Shown one piece after another: positions 22,699 through 36,000 of a DNA stretch of 64,000 nt (within the stretch, counting starts at the first letter, position 1; every line of letters starts with the position of its first letter). The position numbers and the translations under genes were made by a program. The DNA is taken from the NCBI GenBank assembly GCA_034440635.1, contig JAOTON010000198.1, positions 186,001 through 250,000 of the forward strand. Direction: 5' to 3'. Source of the stretch: Lepas anatifera (Eukaryota > Arthropoda > Thecostraca > Lepadidae). The notes under the pieces were generated by a model, which was given only the letters and a program-made list of their open reading frames with translations, had not been told where the DNA came from and made no database searches.

Positions 22699-23073
22699 CT
22701 ATCGTCGTGAGCTGCCAGTGCCCGACCACGGAGCACTGGTCTTGCAGATGAGCTGTTCATACTCGGCTGTCGCCGGCCGCGGCGGCGTCGGCGGCGCGCG
22801 GTCGTAGCTGATCAGAATCTGCACCCGCGGGGGCCGCGACGGCCTGAAATCCAGCTCCAGGTGCCCTGCCTCCGGGCCCTGCCACGCCGTCAGGGGCCGC
22901 TCTGGGGGTGGCGGGGGCTCCTCCGGCGGCGTACCTGGCGGTGCGCGTGGGGCTGGCTGCCGCCGCTGTCGACACCGCTTGTAGGCCATCTCAGCGAACA
23001 GGAGAAGGAAGCCAAAGCCCATCCCGAGTACCAGCAGGACGAAGGCGGAGAATACGGTGGGGATGCCGAGGCC
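22699..23073 (-). CDS. IR exon i (M4, proline-rich cytoplasmic tail, stop)
   Basis: The acceptor TCTCTCCGGCAG precedes GLGIPTVFSAFVLLVLGMGF and GFLLLFAEMAYKRCRQRR: transmembrane helix M4 with basic stop-transfer residues. The tail is Pro/Arg-rich (PPGTPPEEPPPPPERP) and ends TGSSRR-TAG at 22699-22701. IRs usually have short tails, so about 80 residues is on the long side. Confidence 0.88.
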   Translation of the reverse strand, partial: GLGIPTVFSAFVLLVLGMGFGFLLLFAEMAYKRCRQRRQPAPRAPPGTPPEEPPPPPERPLTAWQGPEAGHLELDFRPSRPPRVQILISYDRAPPTPPRPATAEYEQLICKTSAPWSGTGSSRR

Positions 23074-26000
23074 CTGCCGGAGAGAGGAGGAGTGTCAGGC
23101 GGTACTCAAGCTGGGTGCACCAGCCCTCTGCTCACTGACAGATGCAGGATATCCGATCGGGGTGGGACAACTTTGTCAGGGGGGCTACCAAGTGTAGCGT
23201 GGCCTATGGGAAGGGGGCACCTATATGTACTTGCAACCTAGGGGAGAGGAGGTAATATTTTAGGGCGCCACGGTACAGAGTTTGGGGCGTTGAATGGCCG
23301 ATCAGGGGTCTCCTCTGGACCCGGTTATGCTACGCCAGAGTTTTTCAATGCACAAATGAGGGGAAGTACTGATAGAACTGTTCAAGGGGAGGTGGTAGTC
23401 GGAAGCTGTTAAGAGATACATACACGGTGTCCCACAATGCAACATCCTCGGGTTTGTATCCGTAATATTCAAACGAAGCGTAACACAAACATGATCCCTG
23501 TATATTTTGCGGAAATTAAATGATACGGGCACATTCGCCGATAGACATAAGGTGGCTTATTCCCACTTAACGACTCCTAACAACAAATGCTTCATATTAG
23601 CACTGCAGCCCTGTTTTAGCATGGACAGGCGTTAGCATTCAGGTATGCCCACGCGAAGTCAAGGGGTGAAGTCCACGTGGCCCACGGGAAGTCAAGGGAA
23701 GTCAAGAGGCCCAGGACATCGCACCAGTGCGAAGTCGCTCACCAGCGGGCCCTGGTCTTCCGAGATCTCAATTTCTTGGACTTCTTTGGTGAGGGAATGC
23801 CTGAAGGGAAGCATGAAATTATGCAATCATGTAAAGCCTAAGATGACAGATCTGAGAAGACGGTGTTATTTCAGAACTTGACCTAGCTTCTGCTCGGATG
23901 GTCGACGGTGTTATCGCCAACCTGCAGAAGTTTTGCCTGCCCATGGCGAAACAGCGCCGCAGAGCTAATCTGGAGCACATGTTGTAAGGACCTCAGAGTG
24001 AGCGGAGACCCCCTCACGATGATCGTGCAAATAGCCCGCTGTGCGGTTTCAGTCTCGCGTGAAGTGTACAAGGACCGCCGCTGGGGGACACTTCGGTATC
24101 GTTTTGTGAAGGAAAACCCGAGTGTACTGCGCTATGGAACTCCCTGTATTTTCCTGTGCCAGCCTGCTTAGGAGCATTCCAACTTAAGATGACCCAATCA
24201 TTAGTGCATCTACCCTCAGTCAGTTTTGTTTCCCTCAGATTTAGTTCATTAGGAGTTTCAAGTGCACTGGATCGATTAGTGGCATAGAAAAATGCCCAAT
24301 AATTTTGCAAGCCGTAAGCAATTTCCAAAGTCACCTTATAAGTGTTCTTGGACGGCCTATAGTTCAGATGTTATGGTGCTCATTTTGTTAACTATATTTG
24401 TGCTGGCTGTGCACACCATATACCAAACGATGTATTGGCTGTTTAGGATTTTATATTTTCTGAAATTTGTGTGAGTGGACCTTTATCCTTGTTTTTGAAC
24501 GGGGAACCCGAACCGTAGTTATTTGAATTGTTTTTGTATTGTAGAGATTTGAAGTCCTTTAAAACCATTCAACATGTAATAAGATGGGTTTCGAGTTGCG
24601 CATTCCACGCACATCTACTTTTGAGCTTCCAAGAAGACACCAGGTTTCAAAAGAAAGCCAGTTTCGACGTAGCGCATCATGCGATTGTGCTAGAGCTATG
24701 GAATCCGAACTAACGTGTTTTTAGCCGCTGACAGTGACAGTCGCTTTTGGTGGGCTCTTGTGGAATCAGCTAATGTTAAGTCACCAGGGGCAGCGCATTC
24801 GGTCGTAGCGCATATGCAATAAGCAAAAAAATAAACAGCTGGTAAGTATTGTACCCAAAATATTGTAGAAGGATGAGCTCAACTTTCCGTTATCTCTTAT
24901 TTAAGAAATTTAATATCAATGGTTACGAATTTCCTCATTCAAAATTATTTATTCAACTGGAGGAGTTTGGAAAGCTGCAGGTATAATTGTTCCATCAATG
25001 GCAGGGAAGTGTATCACAGGTCATTGGTCATTTTATTGTCTATTTTCGAACAGGAACTAGAACTCCCTACTCATGTGTGCTTTCAGCCGAAAGCTGTCGT
25101 TCCAAAGGTATGCATTGCTGCGCATGTAGGAATTGGGTGCGTAAGAAGGCGCCCTCGTATCTGGTAGTTCCGTGCACTAAATCACAGGAAATACAACTAC
25201 CGGGATACATTTATTCACTAGCATCCGCCTTTTGGTATAGAAAAAAATAAAACAAGTTCTTGCAGAATCACTTTTATAAGCCCTGCGTGAAATGGCCTGA
25301 TTTTAACTGACTCGTCACCTCGGGCCAAGGTCACCGTTGTATTAGGTCAAAAGGTCACGTGACTAAACATTTTGCAGAATCAGATATTCCAAATGGCCAA
25401 AATACAATATGGTTTATGGTTTTTTTCAATATAATAAAATTGTAAAAAATAGATGAGTTATTGGCGATTACAAGATGGCCTTTGGAAACTGTCTGGGGCC
25501 GTATCTCCGGAATACGTTTTGGGAACTTTTCCTGCCGTCACTCCTGTGGTCACCAATCGATTGAGCGCCCCTGAAACCCCTCATGAGCTAGATTTGAATC
25601 AAATTAACGATCGGGTGCGGGGCACTGGTTGTCCTATGGTGGAATCACCCTTGCATCAGTCCCGCGTGTGTAGCTCAATGGCAGGGCTTCTGCTTCTCGA
25701 GCCAATGGTCCGCGTTCAAGACTCGGTGGGTCCCGTAAACAAGTAGAATGCGATTTCCGAAATATCCTGCCCAAGATTTTTCAAGCTGTATGACAACAGC
25801 AGTGGAGGAGTATTTAGACCCCGAGATTTCCATGAATAACCCCCTGGGCGTACGTACCACCAGGGTATCGTCGCCGCAGGAGTGGCTGTTGTGCCACCAC
25901 CGCGACAGTTTCTGAGATACCAGGCCCATCTCCTTCAGCCGCGTTAGCCTGTGGCAGACGGTCCGGAGGGACGGGTCAGTGGCCAAGTATCGGATAGTTT

Positions 26001-27037
26001 CAACGATACACGGTGCGAACGGACGGGTCAGTACCCAGGTATCAGACAGTGTCTGCGGTACATGGAGCGAACGGACGGGTCAGTACAGTTCGGTTTAATA
26101 GTGCTAATACACGCTGTTGTGTCGGACAGTGTCTGCGGTACATGGAGCGAACAGACGGGTCAGTACCCAAGCATCGGACGATGTCTGCGATACATGGTGC
26201 TAACGGACTTGTCAGTACCCAAGCACTATCCCTGTGTTCTTATTTTTTCGGCCTTCAAAATGGACTTTTACGTATAAACCCTAAGTTTTGGGGAAAATGT
26301 TCTGCTAGGTAGCATAAAATAAAGCACATGATCGGTCTTAACAATAAAAATATATCTGGAAATATGTTTTCAGGAACCATATACGTGTTATATGTATATA
26401 GAGAGAGACGTCAAAAGCTGAGGAGTGATGGGAATGTTCGCTCTATGAAGACTGATCAAAAGTACTGTTTAGTTTTTGTTGACGTTATTTCAGTAACAAT
26501 ACTAAGTAAATGACGTCAAAAGCACCGTCAAAAGCCAGACATGGCACGTTTGTTTCACAATTCTCTTGCACTCTTCTGGCCTGCATGTGATTTTAGGCAT
26601 TCTAGTGATACTTGGTCCAGCGGAGTGGAAGAAAGCCAATATGATGATTTCATAATAGTTTGATCAACAAGGCCATGATAACAACATAAACATCAATAGA
26701 ACAGACAATATCAAAATTTATTCAATATGTCCAAGGTTTACTCAGTCCAAAATACACATTATTAGCGGTTTTCATACACCACAGTGACACCACTCACTGG
26801 AAATTGAAGAATTCCGGGTAGGGGGATCCTTTCTGGAACCCAAGTGCCACCATGTGAACAAAGTAGTCTTTTTCGATACTGATGAGATGACAAGGTAGCG
26901 AGAGGGAGGCTGTCTCGTGGACGTCCAAGTAGGCGAACTTCTCCGTCTCAACCCGGCGTATTCCCTCAGCATTGTTTGGCATTTCATCTACGAACCGCTT
27001 ATACAGTTCCCGATAGGTGGGGTTTGGCGATAGCTGT

Positions 27038-27079
<42 letters not shown>

Positions 27080-30000
27080 TTCAGTTGAAGCTTGGACTGG
27101 CTTAGTTTGTGGTCATGAAATATGTGTAGGGTTAATTAAGCTCGAGCAATATGACTATCTTCTAAGGGCGTCCTGAGCTGGGCAGTCACAACATGGATGC
27201 GTGTCTGGACAGATGGCTTCCAGTAAAGGTCGATACGCTGTACATTGCTTCGCGTCTGACCGGTTCAACCCCATCTGTCACCTCCAAAATGTACAGCAAA
27301 AGAGTAAACGCCTCATTTAGGTTGCTATGTCCTTGGACCAGTATCGTGGCCCAGGGCATCCTCGGGCTCCTCAGAGCCCACATCTGCTGACCTTAAGCAC
27401 TGCAAAAGACCGAATGCAGGTAAGTGTTGGATTCCGGGGTCCTGAGTATTTGTTTCGGTTCCCTTAGCCTTGGTTTTAGGAGGTCCCAGATTTAGTACTA
27501 TGTACGCCAGGTGACCTATGTAGGGTGTTGGCGCACCCTAAAACCCCAAATGACCAAGTGCTGGTCTCAGGACACCCGAGTAGTAGTCAAGGGCCCCGGT
27601 GCTAGCCTAATCATAAGACAGCTTTTCTCCATGCTTTTTCTATGGGAGAGCTCACCTCGGGACCTGAACTCAGGTCGCCAAATCGAAGAATCCCGGATAT
27701 AAATTTTGTAGACCCTAAAGGAGTCATCAAGTGTAGACATTTTCAAATTGATCGGCCTAGAAATGCAGCTATGGTAGATCTCAAAAGTTGAAGTGAGATG
27801 ACCTTGTTTGACCTTGCCTGGTGACTTGACCTATGTGGCCTGAGGTAAGAAATTCATGGATGATGGGAAAATAATGGAGTAAGAGGTAGACCCCCATCCC
27901 CGGTGCTGCGCCTCGGCGTTTTTCTGCTATTCTGAATAAGCCTTGGGGGGTGCATCGATGTGCCCCAATCGATCGCCCCCGTGGGGCGAGGGTTAACACA
28001 TCTATGGAAGTGGCTGGGCGACCTCGGAGTGCTAGTGTGGATCACCGAGCTGGGCCCAGGTGAGACCAACAGGTTTATCTGCAGATTAAGACATCTCATC
28101 AGGCTTTTGACGTTTGAGCTGTCCTTACTGTAGGTAGCGTTGTGGCCAAGAAAATTCAGATTCAGCCTTGTCCGCATCGGAAAGTTTCCACCATAAACCC
28201 AGGTAAATCCGCCAGCACAGGATGATCACCAATCCAAATTCAGTCTATAACCGAAAAATACTAGGTACTCATTGGATAGAACTGGTAATAAAAATGTGCG
28301 CCCAGTCAAGAGCTACCCGCATTCTGTAGACAATCCAACCCAGTCTGCCAATTCAGTTTCGGGGATCCATGACACATATTCGGGGTAAAATAGGAGTGGG
28401 CGTCAAAAACCGATTGCGCGGTTCAGACCCCTTTCAAATGCTTTAACACGCGCATTGACGGGGTCTGAGTCACCTTCGCTTTGACGGGGATGGCGATTAC
28501 CCGCCTCCTAAGATCTCGAGAACCACGCTAGATAACAAAAAACGGTAACCGGCGTCGGGTAGCCTATCCAATTCTTTATGCAAAATATTTGTTCCACTTT
28601 CTTGTCAGGCCACACTTAAGGTTACAATGCCTTCACTAGAGGTCAAGGCATTCCATCGTTGGGATAACATGTAAATGAAGGTCTTCGGTCATTTCATCTG
28701 AACAAGTAAATAAAGAGCAAAACAATTTAGACCATTGTAATTCTCACAGCAAGCCGATTCAAATGATACATACTATGACCTTGCTAGGTCAAATCAGGTC
28801 AAACCCTTGATTTGACCTGACCTGAGGTCAGTTCCAGGTCAAATTAGGTCAAAATGCATACCATTAGAACTGCAAAGACAAGGCAAATATAATGCAGTTA
28901 TAATAAACGCCCTATCACTGTCCATTGTACTAAGTTATTCAGTCAAAACCATTTTCCAATGTATTTCCAATGGAGAGGTCATGGCTCATACCTGACCTTA
29001 GGTCATCAATATAAAAAATATCGGAACATCTTTTAGAGAACTCGATGGGCCTATTATATGATGTGAGGTTCAATAAGATAAGTTTACCTTGTTCTGACTT
29101 ATGCTATCTTAAACTTTTTTTAGGTGAGTTCACTTGAACTATGCTGGTGACCTGACCTGAGATGAACCAATCTTAAAGTTTTGACAAAAGTTGTAAAAGT
29201 AATCAGAGAAAAGGTATGCCAAGTACGGCGCTGCTACGCGCCGCCGTTTTTATACTATCTTTAAAAACCCGAGGGGGGCAAGTACCCACCCCTCCCGTCA
29301 ATGTGCGTGTTAATTCCGGCGCCAGTGATATTGAGGTTGCCAATGCGCATGAATGATGTCATGGGTGTTTATTTCTTATCACGCAGGGAAATTAGGAATT
29401 GAAGTGTCATACAGTTATCGGAAATAAGAAAAATCCAAGTAACCCAATATCTGCATTACCTAGTCCGGCTTCAATATTTTGTTATATAAATTCGCGAACC
29501 CTGGGTCGGATTTAGAAATAACCAAGCTTGAAAGAAACAACACTTAATTAAATAACTGTTGGGGTTTAACGACGCACCAACTGCCGGGTCTCGGCGTCGC
29601 CAACCTCACCCTGTTGGAAGATTTTGGGATCGATCGACTTTTCGGGCTCCGAACACTTAATTAAGCTCATCATATTTTATCTTGTTAGATTTTTGAGGTA
29701 AAAACACAACGTCCCCCCTCCCCAGCCGTCGACTACCCCTTCCCTTGGCCGAATTCTAGCCGCGTCGCTGCCTCGGACCCACCTTGAAATAGTCCAGCTG
29801 GGAGGTCCCTCGGAGTATGCCCATTCTGTAGGTGCCGGTCGCCATCAGGCCCTCCACGCTCTCGAACGGCAGCACCACGGTCTGGACGGCCAGGAAGGAG
29901 ACCAACATGGCGGAGTAGGCCGCGTTCACAGTCACCATGCAGATGTAGAAGAGCCAGAAGAAGAAGCGCGTGCCCAGGCCATCCGGCAAGTTCTCCGAAC

Positions 30001-33000
30001 CTGCGGAAAATGGAAACTGCAGGAGCAACAGGCGCAGCTTTTTTGCCCACGTTAGAGTAACAAAATCAGTGGATGTGTTTTAGACCTTGAGCTGATTGAA
30101 AATGGGCCCGGATCGTACCCCCAACGTAAGATATGGCCTCCTCATTGCTGAAACGGGTGTTGTATCCAGTAACCAAACTGACATCACTGGCTAATTCAGT
30201 ACAGTAAAGTTGAAAAGCTGTTTGTGTCTTGGCACCATCCGAGGAAATCGATTTAACAAACATTGGGAAGTGATGACGCCAACACACCATCTGGGAAAAT
30301 ACACCACGTACAAATAAAAAAAATCGACGAAAGAAGTAGCACAAAAATTGTGGAGGACAATTTTATCACCCCAAAGCCGGACTGATCAGCTCACCCTGTT
30401 GGCAGGTGGCGCTGAAGAAGTGGAGGAGACTCTCGCTCCAGCCGAAGTTGCCCTCTCTCATCTTCCTCAGCTTCAGCCAGCGCTCCACCCAGTACATGCC
30501 GGCCATGGAGGCGGCGCCGATGAAGATGGAGATGACCATGACGAACCAGAGCGGGCCGTCGAACACGTCCAGGTAGGTGGTCCAGCTGACGTCCAGCGAG
30601 GTGGGCTTACGGATGTACATCCGCAGTCTACGACCGGAAACTGAGCCTTAGTGACGCAGGAGAGCTGTGAGCTAAGGCCTGGTGGCATGGCTTGTGATGC
30701 CAAACTTTCTTCATCGGAGGTGGCGGGCACAAGCCACCGTAGTTACGATGTGGGTAAAAACTAAAAAGGTACCCTCTAACTCGAAAATCAAGGGTGCTAG
30801 GTCCATCATAACCAATAAAAAACCTTTATAACCAATATGCATAAAAAGGCTAGTTCGTCAGAAGTGCAATACTACCTCTTTGGCTATTTTTTCGTCAGGT
30901 CAATATTGAGAGCACCAGAGGTAAAGTCAAAACTGTCGAAATGAGGTGTATTTAGAACTTCTCTTTTGTATCATGAATTAAAGAGAGTTAGAAAAATTTC
31001 TAAACTTCATTCGAAAACAGCTGAATTGCCCCTTCATCTCTATGGCACAACATTTCAAGTCAAGTCAATTGGTAGAGTTCTACAGGCCACTGAAAATCAC
31101 GAATTTTAGAAAATGCCTTCGAAACAAAAGCTCTATCATTATTTAGCCAAAAGTCATTGACTAGAGTATCGGAAATCGCCTATTTGACCTCAGATGACCT
31201 GTTAAAGGTCTGTGATTTTTTGTAACTTGATCATTGGAAATCGGCTCTGAAGTCATGATAGAGAAATTGCCCAGGTGATCTGAGATGCATGAACTGAAAC
31301 ACAACACTCAAAATATATCTTCCTTGCAGTGGAGCTCGGGCCTGGGTGCACGAACTATGGCATCGTCATCATCATTATTGGGTTTAAAGGGCGCGCCGAC
31401 AACGAAGCTCATGTGGCACCCATAACACTCAATAAAATACATACAGAATGGTTTCAACAATCAACATGGCTAAAAGTCTGTCCAAAGTAAAAAGACGGAT
31501 AAAACGAAAAAACAAAACACACACACACTTAGGTCGGCGAGTAAATAACATTAAAGTCTTCAGAAACGATAAAATACTAGACAGCTCCACGGTTGGAAAC
31601 TCTCCAAGAAGGCACTCCAAGGAGGGTGACCCTCCCAGGTGTCTAAACCGTTCAATTTCATAATTGCGGCAGTCAACAAGGACATGCTTGACACTCAGCG
31701 AGTCACCACAGCGCGGACAGAGCGGCGGATCCTCTCCACTCAAGCGGAAGAGTGGGTTGCGTGGGTGTGGACCAATTCGCAACATCGACAAAACGACCTC
31801 CTCTCTCCAACGACCTCCTCTCTCCACTGCTAGAAAGCCATTTTCCTAGTTTGGGTTTGACACTTCTCAACTTAGCTCCCTGGGGTCCTCGTCCCATCGC
31901 CGCTGCCAGCTTCTCATTAAAAACTTCTTAACAGGAGCATACAGGTCAAAGAATGGAATATGAAGGCCAGGGGGACATCACGTTCTACTGCAGCCTTTGC
32001 AGCTGAATCGGCCTGCTCATTGCCGCTGATGCCACAGTGGCTTGGGATCCATACAAAATCGATATGTTTCCTCTTTTCCTTAGAACGTGCAGCTTCTGTC
32101 TAATGAGAACTAAGAGAAAGGATGATGATGCGTTATAAAAATAAAAGACTTCAATGTATGTAGAGAGGACAGTGAATCGGTAAAAATAACGAATTGTCTC
32201 ACCGTCGACCTGGATACCTGGTCTAAACAACGAAAAAGCGCATACAACTCAGAGGTAAAAACAGATGCTTCGCCCGGCAAGCTAAAACACCAGCACCAGC
32301 TGTTTTAGCACGAACTATGGCGCTGCACGAATGACGACGCTGCAGGAACTGACCGCAGGCTCTGCAGTCCGCTGGAGTAGTCGATGACCTGGCTGCGGGC
32401 CTCGGTGATGGAGAGGTCGGTCACGCTGACCTCCACCTCCCGCCGGTGCAGCATGCCCACCACCCCCGTCCAGTTGCCGTTGGGCAGCTGGGATCCCCAC
32501 TGCTCGTCCACCGAGTAGGTGATCCTGTACCTGAGGCACCGCCGCGAGGTGAACTGTGGCGGGGACAGGCGGAGACCGGCTCTGGGTCTCAGAATAGCAG
32601 CAATCGATCTTAGACTGGGATGATACAAATCGCTGTATATGGATCTCAAGTGTTATCCTGAACGCAGTCTTGTCTTTTTTTAGTTTTTCTTCCCCTTCAT
32701 GCATAAGCAACGGAACTAGGTGGAAAACGGGGTATTGTACCCCCCCATCCTCCTCCATTTGATGATGAGTTTTAAGATTAACCATATGGCGTTGATTGGA
32801 AAGAAATGGATTGAAAAGTCCATGGTCCCCCTCTTATATCGGGACCCTTCACCGCCACTGCCTTCATGGTCTTGAAATGATTCCCTTCATGGACCAATGG
32901 TCCTTTTCTATATTTTCATTGGAACATCGGAAATTGGTCCGTTGAAAGCTGCGCCAGTCACTGTCCGATTAATAAACCCTCCCTGCCTAGATACGCCTAC

Positions 33001-36000
33001 GGCCTTTGCCGCAGCACACGCCAAACGGCAATCCTTACTGACATGAAATCCATAACGGCAATGTGTCGCAGTCTGCGTGTGCTTGGTTCCCGGTGGAACT
33101 CGAGGCTTTTATGGAGTATATGATCGTGGCAGTGCCAACGCATTTAGAGCCCCTTCCCCTCCCCTACAGGGGGCGTCGCCACGGATTTTTATTGGGGAAC
33201 CGGGGCCAACCTCGCAACGACCAGAGTTGACGGTGGTAGGGGTGAGTTGAAGGTCGAAGCCAACATTTAACTTTCGCTCAGATGAGGGGACAGGTATGTT
33301 CCAAAAGTTTTTTTTTTCAAAATAGCCGTAAGACGGTGGCCCGCAGAGCCACCTCACTTAGTAGCTGTTTTAACCTTTCTCTCACCTGTTCTCGGAATAT
33401 CAGTTAAAGTCAGGTCAGGCCAAAGGATTTGACTAAGTGACCTGACCTCCAAAAAGAACAGGCTTACAATGCTTCTAAAAATCAAAATAAAATGGCCTGA
33501 AACTCACTTTAAGTTACAATATATATTATTTGGCCTAGTTACTCTAATCCGGGATGCAAAACGCAGTAAATTCAGGGCGAGTATAGGCTCGGGCACAGCC
33601 CTGCACCAGAATCTTAATGCGTCTTATATAAGTATAATGCGTCGCTGGAAAATTTATTAGTTGTCTTATGATGCCCTGCCTCGAATTCGATGTCCTGACT
33701 TCTGGATAAAGTCCTGACTTCCCATTTAATGTCTAGGGGAATATCTCAATACATTTGTAAAATTACTTCATATAATATCTAGGAGTTCAATGTTCTGAGC
33801 CTGCTGGAACAAATTTTCCAGAACGAAGCAGAACATTCTGAGCTATCACCTCTGACCAGTGGCAGGTCATTTGAGGTCAAGTAAACAAGTCATGATGATA
33901 ATGTCAACGCATTTCGACTGAAGGATGAATAGAGCTTCTGCTTTGCTACTCCCGTGGGCGTATCCAGCATCTGTTATTGAAGGGGGCTGGTACTAGGGCA
34001 GGGACCATTCTTGGGCGGTGCAGTCCATCAGGGCGCATCAGACACTATAATGAAGGAGCTGATTGTTACTGGCAGCGGCAGGAAGCGACGTCTGAAGGGA
34101 AGGGAGGCCGAGGGCCATTCAGGGGAGGGGTGCCGAGGGTCATTCAGGGGAGAGGGGTGCCGAGGGCCATTCAGGGGAGAGGGGTGCCGAGGGTCATTCA
34201 GGGGGAGGGGTGCCGAGGGTCATTCAGGGGAGAGGGGTGCCGAGGGCCATTCAGGGGAGAGGGGTGCCGAGGGCCATTCAGGGGGAGGGGTGCCGAGGGC
34301 CATTCAGGGGAGGGGTGCCGAGGGCCATTCAGGGGAGAGGGGTGCCGAGGGCCATTCAGGGGGAGGGGTGCCGAGGGTCATTCAGGGGAGAGGGGTGCCG
34401 AGGGCCATTCAGGGGAGAGGGGTGCCGAGGGCCATTCAGGGGGAGGGTGCCGAGGGCCATTCAGGGGAGAGGGTGCCGAGGACCATTGGGGAGGGTGCCG
34501 AGGGCCATTCAGGGAGAGGGGTGCCGAGGACCATTCAGGGGGGGGTGCCGAGGACCATTCAGGGAAGGGGTGCCGAGGGGTGTTAATTGACGCCGAGGCT
34601 CGATCGAAGGGGAGTCACCTGTCCCCTGTGTCTGTGACTGACCATCCTTGTGTTTGTCTTATGTGACTGACCATCCTTGTGTTTGTCTTATGTGACTGAC
34701 CATCCTTGTGTTTGTCTTATGTGACTGACCATCCTTGTGTTTGTCTTATCACTGCAAGTTGATTGATACACATTATGATCATAATATCTAATTAATTTTG
34801 TTGTCCTGAAGTCAGTTCAACCTTTGTATTTGAACTAACATGGCGATAATACATACACTCGAGCCTTGTGCTGATATATTTTCAAATATGGCATAGCAAT
34901 ATCCGTATCTCACCTGGTTCAGAAGATAAAGTTAAAATCAAACACCCATCCTACCGCCAACGCATGATGTTTGACCTCAGCTGAGCTAAATACAAACCTC
35001 ATGTAAAAATTACAGGCACTGTTTCCGTGTGTCTTTCCAAGAGCTTTCGAATTCCCCCGGAGAAAACTACTCTATCTTGCCTCTTAGATGGGACGGGTGG
35101 CGTCCAATTCTAGCTTGTATGATATTGCAGTGCAAGGGTGTTTTGTAAGATTCGTGATTTTGGGTGGTCTCCAGTGCCTTTGATCTGTCTAAACATTTGA
35201 GGTCACGATGCATGTAGAATGATTCAAGCGGTTTCAAATAACGTTTTGCTCATTTCTATTTGTGAGAATAGCTATTTATTTTTATATTTTAGTTATATTT
35301 TAGTATAGAACGTTTTCATTTCATTTCTATTTGTTCATCTTATTTCTGTGATGAACTATAGCTTTCTAAGTACACTTCATAAGCTACAGGCGGAGCCGGG
35401 TCATAGAGGAAAGTTCGCAAGGAATATTTCCTGAAATTGAGGTGTCAAGGTCGTTCAATGTCATTGTCTTAGGAGGTCACAATATGGTATACTACCTATA
35501 ATGCACACTGTGACTAGCACTACAGCAACTGTTGGCTGGGAAATGAGGATTGACCTTTACGAATGACTTTTGACATTGACCTTTGACCTTGACCTTTATA
35601 TTAAGTTACCTTAACTATGACGTCATAACATAATATACGTCAGACTGGGTAACGCCATTTGACCGGAAGCACAGGGGTCAATGACCTTGAAAGTGCTGGT
35701 ATGACCTTGGCCTGTAACCTTTGACCTTGACCTTTACTTAAGGTGACCTTGACATATCATCCTGGTTACATGACGTTATGACGTCACCACTCGGTCTCCA
35801 ATGCAAGCGAATTGGTCCGACCGCGCGATTGTGATGATCTCAAAATGCAGGTCTGACTTTGAAAGCCTATAAGTCTAAAAATTTCCCAAAGTTTTTTCAA
35901 AACTCTTTCACCAATCGACGTGTCGTGAAATGTTCTCAAATGTGGCAAAGTATCATCTTTCGGTTAGGTGCGGTTCATCGGCCACCTTGGGAAAATAGAT

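Noticed and set aside
22861..23241. + strand frame over the IR tail
   Set aside because: It is the complement of the proline-rich IR exon i, which has M4, an acceptor and a matching phase.
33977..34666. Long Gly/Arg-rich open frames (up to about 229 codons) on +
   Set aside because: They are translations of a GC-rich minisatellite, open in all three frames, without exon signals.
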